Shown here: piece after piece, positions 55,643 through 62,841 of the stretch
Position numbering within the stretch: the stretch's first letter is position 1
How the letters are laid out: every line of letters begins with the position of its first letter
Assembly (NCBI GenBank): GCA_009701885.1
Contig: WLJH01000009.1
Coordinates: 1-64,000, forward strand
DNA from: Actinomycetota bacterium
GTDB lineage: Bacteria; Actinomycetota; Actinomycetes; Propionibacteriales; Nocardioidaceae
Direction: 5' to 3'
Length of the DNA stretch: 64,000 nucleotides
The notes under the pieces: model-generated
The model's input: the letters and a program-made list of their open reading frames with translations, nothing else
Databases searched by the model: none
Told to the model about the DNA's origin: nothing
Made by a program: the position numbers and the translations under genes

Positions 55643-56226
55643 GCCGTCCGCTCCTGCTGGTCCGCGGGCTCGTCCTCGTCCTCGGGCACCCGGGTCCCGT
55701 CGAGCCGGACACCGCGGAAGGCCTGCACGAGGATCAGTGCGGCGGCCACGTTGATGCACACGTCGGCGATGTTGAACACCGGCCAGTTCGGCAGCATCAG
55801 GAAGTCGATGACGTGCCCGCGCAGCGGTCCCGGTTCACGCAGGATGCGGTCGGTCAGGTTGCCCGATACGCCCGCGAGCAGGGCCCCGAGGGCCACCGCC
55901 CACAGCCGGCTGCGCACGCGGAGGCTGAGGTAGAGCACCACGAGGACCGCCACGATCGCCAGGCAGCTGAGGACGACGGTGTACTCGGTGCCCGTGCTGA
56001 ACGCCGCACCGGGGTTGCGCACGAGGTTGAGGACCAGCAGGTCCCCGACCAGGGGCACGTCCGGCTCCCCGTCGAGGTGCTCGACGGCCAGGACCTTCGT
56101 GACCATGTCGACGGCGTACAGGACCACGGCGATGCTGGCGAGCAGCAGCCGGGCCCGCACCGCGGACAGGGTGGGAGGTTCTCCCCCGGAGTCTGGGGCT
56201 ACCGTCGTTCCTCGCGCTGCTTGCAT
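55639..56226 (-). CDS. lspA: lipoprotein signal peptidase
   Basis: A 195-residue aspartic protease of the membrane with four helices. Catalytic aspartates are in [11 protein letters not shown] (near residue 128) and [16 protein letters not shown] (near 157), and [11 protein letters not shown] is the third family motif. It removes signal peptides from prolipoproteins after Lgt has acted. ATG at 56226 lies inside the dksA-like gene (28-base overlap), and there is no strong Shine-Dalgarno, so translation may be coupled. An N-terminal extension of ~25 residues precedes the first helix. Confidence 0.92.
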   Translation of the reverse strand: MQAARGTTVAPDSGGEPPTLSAVRARLLLASIAVVLYAVDMVTKVLAVEHLDGEPDVPLVGDLLVLNLVRNPGAAFSTGTEYTVVLSCLAIVAVLVVLYLSLRVRSRLWAVALGALLAGVSGNLTDRILREPGPLRGHVIDFLMLPNWPVFNIADVCINVAAALILVQAFRGVRLDGTRVPEDEDEPADQQERTA

Positions 56227-57263
56227 GTCATGCACAGTGTGGCACGCGGGAACGCCATGAGACGAAGCTTGCCGATGGGCTGGCCGCACGACTCGCACAC
56301 CCCGTAGGTGCCGTCGGCGATGCGGGCCAGTGCCCGGTCGATCTGGGCCAGCTTGTCGCGCTCGCTGTTGAGCACGCTCATCTCGTGGTCGCGCTCGAAG
56401 GTCGTCGCGCCGAGGTCCGCCTGGTCCTGACCGGCCCCGTCGCCGGAGTCGCGCATGAGCCCGGAGAGCTCGGCCTCCTGCTCGGCGACGATCTCCAGGC
56501 TGTGGGCCCGCTGCTCCTCCAGCCCGGTCAGCACCTCGGCGAGCTCCGCAGGGGTCCAGGCGTCCTCGCCGTCCTTCACCACCAGGGCGTCCGCGGTGGC
56601 CGAGGGGGCAGTGGTCTTCTTCACGGCACCAGTCTTCTTCGTCGTGGTCGATCGAGCCGAATCGGCGGGCTTCTCAGGCGGCGCGGCCTTCTTGGCGGGC
56701 GCGGCCTTCTTCACCGGTGCAGCCTTCTTCACCGGTGCGGCCTTCTTCGCCGGTGCGGCCTTCTTCGCGGGCGCGGCCTTCTTCACCGGTGCAGCCTTCT
56801 TCGCCGGCGCGGCCTTCTTCGCGGGGGCAGCCTTCTTGGCCGGGGCTGCCGCCTTGGCCGGCGCGGCCTTCTTCACCGGTGCAGCCTTCTTCGCCGGTGC
56901 GGCCTTCTTTGCGGGGGCGGCCTTCTTCGCGGGGGCAGCCTTCTTCGCGGGCGCAGCCTTCTTGGCCGGGGCAGCCTTCTTCGCGGGGGCAGCCTTCTTC
57001 GCGGGCGCAGCCTTCTTGGCCGGGGCTGCCGCCTTCGCGGGCGCGGCCTTCTTCGCGGGCGCAGCCTTCTTGGCCGGGGCTGCCGCCTTCGCGGGCCCAG
57101 CCGCCTTCGCGGGCGCAGCCTTCTTCGCGGGCGCGGCCTTCTGGGCCGGCGCGGCCTTCTTCGCTGGGGCCGGTTCCTCGGTCGCGGTCGAACGCCGGCG
57201 GATCAGTCGCCCTGCGGCGGACGCGGCGGTGCCGGCGAGCGACTTGCGTGCGGCTCGAGCCAT
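56199..57263 (-). CDS. DksA/TraR zinc-finger protein with a long Lys/Ala/Pro-rich N-terminal tract
   Basis: A 354-residue protein in two parts. Residues ~1-35 are basic (RLIRRRSTATEE). Residues ~35-200 are about thirty copies of the pentapeptide AAPAK or variants (AAPVK, AAGPAK). This resembles the tails of histone H1-like bacterial proteins such as HupB or Hc1. Residues ~225-354 are a DksA/TraR domain: a coiled region, then the C4 zinc finger CESCG...CMTC with a 17-residue gap (near 323-348). DksA proteins bind RNA polymerase through the secondary channel. The tail probably binds DNA or RNA. Shine-Dalgarno GGGGAG precedes ATG 57263; candidate -10 TAGCCT at 57324-57329. Confidence 0.9.
   Translation of the reverse strand: MARAARKSLAGTAASAAGRLIRRRSTATEEPAPAKKAAPAQKAAPAKKAAPAKAAGPAKAAAPAKKAAPAKKAAPAKAAAPAKKAAPAKKAAPAKKAAPAKKAAPAKKAAPAKKAAPAKKAAPAKKAAPVKKAAPAKAAAPAKKAAPAKKAAPAKKAAPVKKAAPAKKAAPAKKAAPVKKAAPVKKAAPAKKAAPPEKPADSARSTTTKKTGAVKKTTAPSATADALVVKDGEDAWTPAELAEVLTGLEEQRAHSLEIVAEQEAELSGLMRDSGDGAGQDQADLGATTFERDHEMSVLNSERDKLAQIDRALARIADGTYGVCESCGQPIGKLRLMAFPRATLCMTCKQREERR
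56690..57175. repeat. tandem repeat array encoding AAPAKK units
   Basis: About thirty degenerate 15-base repeats (on the + strand GCCTTCTTCGCGGGCGCG and variants) make up the coding sequence of the lysine/alanine/proline tract. It is a likely site of slippage and length variation. Confidence 0.9.
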
Positions 57264-57323
57264 CGGGCTCGACTCCCCTCGACAGGCCCGACGACGGGGT
57301 CGGGCTGGACCAGTGATGGCCGG

Positions 57324-57329
57324 AGGCTA
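57324..57329 (-). promoter_or_regulatory. candidate -10 element TAGCCT of the DksA-like gene
   Basis: On the minus strand TAGCCT lies 60 bases before the ATG at 57263, inside the 169-base gap after divIVA. Confidence 0.4.
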
Positions 57330-57361
57330 GTGGGTGGTGCGGTGGCCCACAATCCGCCTCG

Positions 57362-57404
57362 CCGGGAACGGCAAAGGCCGGCTCCCCGAGGGGGAGCCGG
57401 CCTT
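57362..57404 (-). terminator. terminator of divIVA with the shared CTTTGCCGTTCCCGG tail
   Basis: A perfect 14-bp stem (AAGGCCGGCTCCCC, 57374-57387; loop 57388-57390; GGGGAGCCGGCCTT, 57391-57404) is followed on the minus strand by CTTTGCCGTTCCCGG, the same 15 bases seen after the gltBD terminator. It lies 28 bases beyond the divIVA stop. Confidence 0.85.
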
Positions 57405-57432
57405 CGACGTACGTGCGAGGGGTGGGAGGGTC

Positions 57433-58161
57433 TCAGCCCTCCTCCTCCCCCAGGATGGAGCGCAGGCGCTTGGGCGCCGGGGCGTCCTCGGAGGGCGCCT
57501 CGTCGGCGTTGCCCTCCAGGGCCTCGAGCTGCTGGGTGAAGTAGCTGCGCAGGCGGGAGCGGTACTCGCGCTCGAAGGAGCGCAGGCGGTCCACCTCGCC
57601 GGAGAGCTTGTCGCGCTCGCGCTCGAGGTCGCCGAACATCTGCTGGCGGCGCTCGGCGGTCTCGGAGTCGAGCATCTGCGCGCGGGTGCGGGCGTCGGCC
57701 TCCATCCGATCGGCCTTGGTCTTGGACTCGCTCTCGAGGCGCTCGGCCTTGGTGCGGGCCTCGCCGATGATCTTGTCGGCCTGGTCCTTGGCGTCCTCGA
57801 CGAGCTCGTCGGCGTTGCGCGTGGCGATCTCGAGCAGTCGTGCCGCGGCGTTGGACGCATCGGCGACGGTCTCCACGCGGAGCGTCTGCGCCGGGGCGGC
57901 GGGCGCCGCGGCCGGGGCTGCGGGCTCGGGGGCCTTGACCGGCTCCGGCTGGGCGACCGGCGGCGTGAACGCCTCGGTCGGCGGGCCACCTGCCTGCACC
58001 TGGGAGAGCTGGACGCGCAGGTCGTCGTTCTCCTTCGTGAGGCGGGCCAGCTCGGCCTCCACCTCGTCGAGGAACTGGTCGACCTCCCCCATGTCGTAGC
58101 CCTCACGGAGGCGGACGGGCGTGAAGCGCTTGTTGCTCACGTCCTCGGGCGTCAGCGGCAT
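57433..58161 (-). CDS. divIVA: DivIVA/Wag31 polar growth and cell-wall scaffold protein
   Basis: A 242-residue coiled-coil protein that marks the poles and organises wall synthesis in actinobacteria. The N-terminal membrane-sensing domain PLTPEDVSNKRFTPVRLREGYDMGEVDQFLDEVE is classic DivIVA (residues 2-35). A Pro/Ala-rich linker (PEPVKAPEPAAPAAAPAAPA) separates it from a second long coil (~100-210). The start at 58161 matches the family (MPLTPEDV) and has GGTGA 5 bases upstream; a longer reading from ATG 58173 is possible. A TATTGT hexamer at 58227-58232 is a -10 candidate in the gap to yggT. Confidence 0.92.
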   Translation of the reverse strand: MPLTPEDVSNKRFTPVRLREGYDMGEVDQFLDEVEAELARLTKENDDLRVQLSQVQAGGPPTEAFTPPVAQPEPVKAPEPAAPAAAPAAPAQTLRVETVADASNAAARLLEIATRNADELVEDAKDQADKIIGEARTKAERLESESKTKADRMEADARTRAQMLDSETAERRQQMFGDLERERDKLSGEVDRLRSFEREYRSRLRSYFTQQLEALEGNADEAPSEDAPAPKRLRSILGEEEG

Positions 58162-58297
58162 GACCTCACCCATTCGTAGTCGTCATTCGGCAGCGGGCCA
58201 GACGGCCCACCGCTCCTGTCGGTCGAACAATAGCGTCAAGCCTGGGGCACGTGTGACCCACGGTGCTCCCAGCGGCGCGCCGAGCCCTGAGGACCGC

Positions 58298-58594
58298 TCA
58301 GGAGGAGAGCAGGACCGCGTCGTTGACGTTGAGCAGCACCCAGGCGATGACCAGCACCAGCAAAAAGCTGAGGTCCAGGGCGAAGTTGCCCAGGCGCAGG
58401 GGCGGGATCACCTTGCGCAGCGCCTTGATCGGCGGGTCGGTGATCGAGTACACGACCTCGAGCACGACCAGCAGCGGCCCGGTGGGCTGCCACTGGCGGG
58501 CGAAGACCATGACCCAGTCCACGATGAAGCGGACCCACATCAACGCGATGAACACGAAGAGGATGACGTGGATGATCGAACCTACGACGTACAC
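58298..58594 (-). CDS. YggT family membrane protein
   Basis: A 98-residue protein with two hydrophobic segments (residues ~3-25 and ~68-90). The YggT motif SITDPPIKALRKVIPPLRLGNFALDLS lies between them. It is always found next to sepF and divIVA in this cluster, and a role in septum or polar wall organisation is suspected. GTG at 58594 has AGGAGAG upstream. Confidence 0.93.
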   Translation of the reverse strand: MYVVGSIIHVILFVFIALMWVRFIVDWVMVFARQWQPTGPLLVVLEVVYSITDPPIKALRKVIPPLRLGNFALDLSFLLVLVIAWVLLNVNDAVLLSS

Positions 58595-58658
58595 GTCGGG
58601 AGCTCTCCTGGGTCTTCTGGGCGCGGGCGGGACAGGGGCCTAGCGTCCCACGGGCCGC

Positions 58659-59135
58659 TCAGCTCTGGTTGAAGAAGCCACCCTCGACGATGCGCTCCTT
58701 GTCCTCCGCGGTCACGCTGACGTTGTGCGGGGACAGCAGGAACACCTTGTTGGTGACGCGCTCGATGGTGCCACGGGTGGCAAAGACCAGGCCGGCGGCG
58801 AAGTCGACCAGGCGCTTGGCGTCGGCGTCGTCCATCTCGGTGAGGTTCATGATGACCGGCACGCCGTCGCGGAAGTGCTCACCGACGGTGCGCGCCTCGT
58901 TGTAGGTGCTGGGGTGCAGGGTCGTGATGCGGGACAGCTCGGCCACCACTCCGGTCGGGCCGGCGGCGGGACGGCGCCGCTCGGCGAGGTCTGAGACCGG
59001 AGCCGGGCGGGACGCCCGGGCGGCGGCGACGGGTCGGGTCTCGACGGTCTCGTCGTGGCCGTCGTGCTCGTCGTACCGGCCGGTGTCCTCGACGAGGCCG
59101 AGGTACTCGCCGATCCTGCGCATCGCGCCGCTCAT
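58659..59135 (-). CDS. sepF: cell division protein SepF
   Basis: A 158-residue protein. The N-terminal amphipathic membrane anchor ([15 protein letters not shown]) is followed by an acidic/basic linker and the SepF domain at ~75-155 ([33 protein letters not shown] can be read as its core pieces [10 protein letters not shown] and RLVDFAAGL), ending with [10 protein letters not shown]. SepF polymerises and links FtsZ filaments to the membrane; it is the main FtsZ anchor in actinobacteria, which lack FtsA. GGAGG lies 8 bases before ATG 59135. Confidence 0.95.
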   Translation of the reverse strand: MSGAMRRIGEYLGLVEDTGRYDEHDGHDETVETRPVAAARASRPAPVSDLAERRRPAAGPTGVVAELSRITTLHPSTYNEARTVGEHFRDGVPVIMNLTEMDDADAKRLVDFAAGLVFATRGTIERVTNKVFLLSPHNVSVTAEDKERIVEGGFFNQS

Positions 59136-59192
59136 GAGTCGTGTCCTCCGGGATCGAGCGCCCCGAAGACGAGGCGCTGGGTGGTCTGAACG

Positions 59193-59900
59193 CTAACGGG
59201 CCGGTGGCCTGGAACCGAGGATTGCCGAGCCGACACGCACGTGTGTCGCTCCGGCGGCGACGGCCTGCTCGAGGTCGCCGCTCATCCCGGCCGAGAGCCG
59301 GGCGGCGCCGGGGTGCACTTGCAGCAGGTCGGCCCGCACGGCTGCCAGGCGCGCGAAGGCCTCGGCGGGGTCCTCCCCCAGTGGCGCCACGGCCATCAGA
59401 CCGGCCAGGCGCAGGCCGTCGGCGGCCTCGACCGCGTCGGCCAGGGCCGGGAGGTCGTCGGGGTCGGCACCCGCACGGTGGTCGGCGCCGGGCGGGTCGA
59501 GGCTGACCTGGAGCAGCACCTCCACCTCGGCACCGCGCTCGACCGCACCGGCCGCGAGCCGACCCACGAGCTTGGCGCGGTCAACGGACTCCACGACGTC
59601 GGCGTACCGCGCGACGGCGGCGGCCTTGTTGCTCTGGAGACCACCGATGTAGTGCCAGCGCAGCCCGAGGTCGGCGCACTCGGCGGCCTTGGCCTCGGCC
59701 TCCTGGTGGCGGTTCTCCCCGACGTCGGTGACGCCGAGCTCGGCGAGGAGGCGTACGTCGGAGGCGGGGAAGAACTTGGTGACGACCGTGAGCCCGACCG
59801 AGCCAGGCTCCCGCCCGGCGGCGGCGCAGGCGCGCTCGATCCGGCCACGGACCCCGGCGAGGTTGCGCTCGAGCTCCTCGCGGCGGTCCTGGACGCTCAT
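59193..59900 (-). CDS. yggS: YggS family PLP homeostasis protein
   Basis: A 235-residue PLP-binding protein with the alanine-racemase-like barrel only. The PLP lysine is in LTVVTKFFPASDVRLLAELG (near residue 36). VGENRHQEAEAKA and WHYIGGLQSNKAAAV follow as in all members, and LSAGMSGDLEQAV carries the phosphate-binding end. It controls free PLP and amino-acid balance rather than a known reaction. ATG at 59900 overlaps the pgeF stop by 4 bases. Confidence 0.94.
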   Translation of the reverse strand: MSVQDRREELERNLAGVRGRIERACAAAGREPGSVGLTVVTKFFPASDVRLLAELGVTDVGENRHQEAEAKAAECADLGLRWHYIGGLQSNKAAAVARYADVVESVDRAKLVGRLAAGAVERGAEVEVLLQVSLDPPGADHRAGADPDDLPALADAVEAADGLRLAGLMAVAPLGEDPAEAFARLAAVRADLLQVHPGAARLSAGMSGDLEQAVAAGATHVRVGSAILGSRPPAR

Positions 59901-60589
59901 GCCGCGACCGTCCACACGAGCCCCGCGAGGCGGCCGGACCGCTCGCCGTCGCGGCGGTAGGAGTGCAGTGCGTCGTCCTCTCGCGTGCAGCGGGACACCT
60001 CGACGGGCTCGACGCCGCGGGTGAGCAGCTGGGCCCGCACGCCTGCTCCGAGGTCGAGCGCCGGTGTGCCCCAGGTGGTCTGGGCGCGGGTCTGCGGGAC
60101 GACGCCGGCCACCTCCTCGCGCATCTGCTCGGGCACCTCGTAGCACCCGCCGCACACGTGCGGGCCCACCCACGCCACGAGGTCGCGAGCCCCCTGCTCC
60201 CGCATGCGCTCCACGGTGCGCCCGACGACGTCGAGCACCACGCCGGCCCGACCGGCGTGCACGACGCCGAGGACCCCGGTCTCGGTGTCCGCGAGGAGCA
60301 CCGGGACGCAGTCGGCGACCCGCACCATGAGCCCGAGACCGGGGATGGTCGTGACCATCGCGTCGGCAGTGGGGACCTGCTCGCTCGGGGCCGGGCCGGG
60401 CTCGTCGACCAGCAGCACGGCGTCGCCGTGGACCTGGTTCATCCGGGCGAAGCGGACCCCGCAGGCCGCCTCGAGGGCGGGCAGGCTCTGCTCGAAGCCG
60501 GGCCGCAGGCCCTGCAGGTCGAGGCTGGCGTCGGTGAAGGCGACGTCCACACGGACGTCGCCCTCACGGTGGTCGCGGAAGGAGAACAC
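59897..60589 (-). CDS. pgeF: peptidoglycan editing factor PgeF (laccase-domain, YfiH family)
   Basis: A 230-residue protein of the Cu-oxidase_4/YfiH family. Zinc/copper ligands are visible in MNQVHGDAVL, VRVADCVPVLLAD and GVVHAGRAGVV (His-Cys-His, near residues 53, 97 and 113). In other bacteria such proteins act on UDP-MurNAc-linked errors in peptidoglycan precursors. GTG at 60589 lies 16 bases after the ftsZ stop, an arrangement conserved in actinobacteria. Confidence 0.93.
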   Translation of the reverse strand: MFSFRDHREGDVRVDVAFTDASLDLQGLRPGFEQSLPALEAACGVRFARMNQVHGDAVLLVDEPGPAPSEQVPTADAMVTTIPGLGLMVRVADCVPVLLADTETGVLGVVHAGRAGVVLDVVGRTVERMREQGARDLVAWVGPHVCGGCYEVPEQMREEVAGVVPQTRAQTTWGTPALDLGAGVRAQLLTRGVEPVEVSRCTREDDALHSYRRDGERSGRLAGLVWTVAA

Positions 60590-60605
60590 GAGCCTGCGCA
60601 GCGCC

Positions 60606-61775
60606 CTACTTCAGGAAGTCGGGCACGTCGAGCTCGTCGTCGTCGAACTCGACGCGGCGCGGGGCCGGGCGCGCGGCCGGCGCGCTGGCCTGGACGGCAG
60701 GAGCCGGCGTCGGCGCCGGCGCCTCCTGGCGCTGGGCGACGGCGGCCGCGACCGCGGCGCGGGTCTCCTCCTGGGTCTGCACCGGCTTGGGCTCGCGGCG
60801 CAGGACCGTGCCCTCGTCGCGACGCTTCGGGGTGCCGCCGTCGAAGCCGGCGGCGATGACGGTCACGCGGACCTCGTCGCCCAGCGCGTCGTCGATGGTC
60901 GCACCGAAGATGATGTTGGCCTCGGGGTGCACGGCCTGGGCGACCAGGGCCGCGGCCTCGTTGATCTCGAACAGGCCGAGGTCGGAGCCACCGGCGATCG
61001 AGAGCAGCACGCCGTGGGCGCCGTCGATGCTCGCCTCCAGCAGCGGCGAGGAGACCGCCATCTCCGCGGCGGCGACCGAGCGGTCCTCGCCCCGGGCCGA
61101 GCCGATGCCCATGAGCGCGGAGCCGGCGTTGGCCATGACCGACTTCACGTCGGCGAAGTCGAGGTTGATCAGTCCGGGCGTGGTGATGAGGTCGGTGATG
61201 CCGGAGACACCCTGCAGCAGCACCTGGTCGGCCTGCTTGAAGGCGTCGAGCACCGAGACGTTGCGGTCGGAGATCGACAGCAGCCGGTCGTTGGGGATCA
61301 CGATGAGGGTGTCGACCTCCTCGCGCAGCGCGGCGATGCCCTCCTCGGCGGAGTTGGCGCGACGGCGGCCCTCGAACGCGAACGGGCGCGTCACGACGCC
61401 GATGGTCAGGGCCCCGAGCGAGCGCGCGATGCGGGCCACGACCGGAGCACCGCCGGTGCCGGTGCCGCCGCCCTCGCCCGCGGTCACGAAGACCATGTCG
61501 GCGCCCTTGAGGACCTCCTCGATCTCGTCGGCGTGGTCCTCGGCGGCGCGGCCGCCGACCTCGGGGTTGGCGCCGGCGCCGAGGCCGCGGGTCAGCTCAC
61601 GACCGATGTCGAGCTTGACGTCGGCGTCGCTCATGAGCAGCGCCTGGGCGTCGGTGTTGATGGCGATGAACTCCACGCCCTTCAGACCGACCTCGATCAT
61701 CCGGTTCACGGCGTTCACCCCACCGCCGCCGATGCCGACGACCTTGATGATGGCCAGGTAGTTCTGTGCTGCCAC
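60606..61775 (-). CDS. ftsZ: cell division GTPase FtsZ
   Basis: A 389-residue tubulin homologue that forms the Z ring. It has [17 protein letters not shown], the tubulin signature [11 protein letters not shown] near residue 105, the T7-loop [11 protein letters not shown] near 205, and a disordered Ala/Pro/Gln-rich linker of ~60 residues (~320-378). The terminal peptide [12 protein letters not shown] binds SepF and FtsW. GTG at 61775 was chosen from the family start; the 322-base gap upstream holds its promoter region. Confidence 0.97.
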   Translation of the reverse strand: MAAQNYLAIIKVVGIGGGGVNAVNRMIEVGLKGVEFIAINTDAQALLMSDADVKLDIGRELTRGLGAGANPEVGGRAAEDHADEIEEVLKGADMVFVTAGEGGGTGTGGAPVVARIARSLGALTIGVVTRPFAFEGRRRANSAEEGIAALREEVDTLIVIPNDRLLSISDRNVSVLDAFKQADQVLLQGVSGITDLITTPGLINLDFADVKSVMANAGSALMGIGSARGEDRSVAAAEMAVSSPLLEASIDGAHGVLLSIAGGSDLGLFEINEAAALVAQAVHPEANIIFGATIDDALGDEVRVTVIAAGFDGGTPKRRDEGTVLRREPKPVQTQEETRAAVAAAVAQRQEAPAPTPAPAVQASAPAARPAPRRVEFDDDELDVPDFLK

Positions 61776-61914
61776 GGCTCTCGCCTCTCGATTCTGGAGA
61801 TCTCGGTGCTGGTGGGTGGTGCTGGAGGTCCTGCGGGGTCCTGCTGTCGTGCGGTCCTTCTGGGTCTGCTCGACGGGCGTCCGCTGCGTCGCCCTGGTCG
61901 ACCCTGAACTCTGA

Positions 61915-61944
61915 CCCTCAGCCTGAGGGTTATAGTTATGTCAA
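61915..61944 (-). promoter_or_regulatory. candidate ftsZ promoter with a CCCTCAG-C-CTGAGGG inverted repeat
   Basis: The only AT-rich island in the ftsQ-ftsZ gap. On the minus strand it reads TTGACATAACTATAACCC: TTGACA at 61944-61939 and TATAAC at 61934-61929. A perfect 7-bp inverted repeat (61915-61929) directly follows, where an operator or leader hairpin would lie. The leader to ftsZ would be about 145 bases. Confidence 0.5.
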
Positions 61945-62010
61945 CTTCGTCGTGGGCACGACAGTAGGAGCGGGTCGGCCCGGATCCGCGCAGACACGCC
62001 CGGCAGTCGC

Positions 62011-62069
62011 CGACTCACGCTCGAATCCGTGCCGAGTCAGCGTCGAACTGGCGACGAGTCACCGTCGAC
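62011..62069. repeat. three 15-base direct repeats with an exact 22-base period in the ftsQ-ftsZ gap
   Basis: CGACTCACGCTCGAA (from 62011), CGAGTCAGCGTCGAA (from 62033) and CGAGTCACCGTCGAC (from 62055) start exactly 22 bases apart. Consensus CGAGTCACCGTCGAA. They lie 28 bases beyond the ftsQ stop and about 70-130 bases upstream of the putative ftsZ promoter. With the promoter region they account for most of the 322-base gene-free stretch 61776-62097. Confidence 0.85.
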
Positions 62070-62097
62070 GTGGCCCCGGGTCAGCGCGTCCCGCGGG

Positions 62098-62841
62098 TCA
62101 CTGGCGGGTGGTGGGGGTGGCAGGCACGGAGACGTCGTACACCCGGGCGTCCTGGGTGAGCAGCACGGCGAGCACCTCGGCCTTGCGCTCGGAGTCCTCC
62201 GCGCTCCCCCACACCACGGTGCGGCCGTCGCGCAGGGCGAGCTCGATCCGGTCGATGCTGGCGACCGAGACGAAGTCCACCCGTGGTGCGAGGTCCTCGG
62301 GCAGGGCGGAGACGACCGCGGCGGCCTCGCGCAGCGCCTCGGAGCTGGCGCCCGAGGCGGTCTGCACGCGGGGCAGGTCGGGCGGGGCCGTGGCGTAGTC
62401 GCGGAAGACCACGCCCTCGGCGTCCAGGCCGCGCAGGGCGGTGCCGATCTGCACGACGGCGACGGCCTGGCGCTCGACGACCGTGATGGCCACGGTGTGG
62501 GGCCAGCGGCGCACGACGTCGACCTCGGAGACCATGGCCAGCGAGGCGACCCGGGTGCGGACGGCATCGAGGTCGACACGGGCCAGCGGCTCCCCGAGGG
62601 GTACGCCGGCGGCCTGCTCGACCTCGTCGGGGGCCAGCTGCGAGGCGCCGGCCACGGTGACCTGCTCGGCGGCCAGCCAGGAGGAGAACCACACGGCGTA
62701 CGCACCGAGGCCGAGCGCGAGCAGCGCCGCGAGCGCAAGGAGCGCCCGCCGCCACGACAGCCACCGCCGGGCCCACCGGCGGCGGGCGAACGCCCGCTGC
62801 GCGCGGGCCTGGCTCGCACTCTGGGTCGTGCGCTGGGTCAC
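62098..62841 (-). CDS. ftsQ: cell division protein FtsQ
   Basis: A 247-residue bitopic division protein. It has a basic cytoplasmic N-terminus (ARRRWARRWLSWRR), one transmembrane helix (residues ~33-53), then a POTRA domain (VTVAGASQLAPDEVEQAAG to VVRRWPHTVAITVVER) and the FtsQ beta domain. It joins FtsB/FtsL in the divisome. GTG at 62841 overlaps the murC stop by 4 bases. Confidence 0.95.
   Translation of the reverse strand: MTQRTTQSASQARAQRAFARRRWARRWLSWRRALLALAALLALGLGAYAVWFSSWLAAEQVTVAGASQLAPDEVEQAAGVPLGEPLARVDLDAVRTRVASLAMVSEVDVVRRWPHTVAITVVERQAVAVVQIGTALRGLDAEGVVFRDYATAPPDLPRVQTASGASSEALREAAAVVSALPEDLAPRVDFVSVASIDRIELALRDGRTVVWGSAEDSERKAEVLAVLLTQDARVYDVSVPATPTTRQ

Noticed and set aside
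56455..57330. A + strand frame with many FFAGAA repeats, looking like a repetitive membrane protein
   Set aside because: It is the antisense reading of the AAPAKK repeats of the DksA-like gene.
62011..62069. Possible small CRISPR-like or attachment repeat in the ftsQ-ftsZ gap
   Set aside because: Units are 15 bases with only 7 bases between them, and no integrase or cas gene is near; regulatory sites are more likely.
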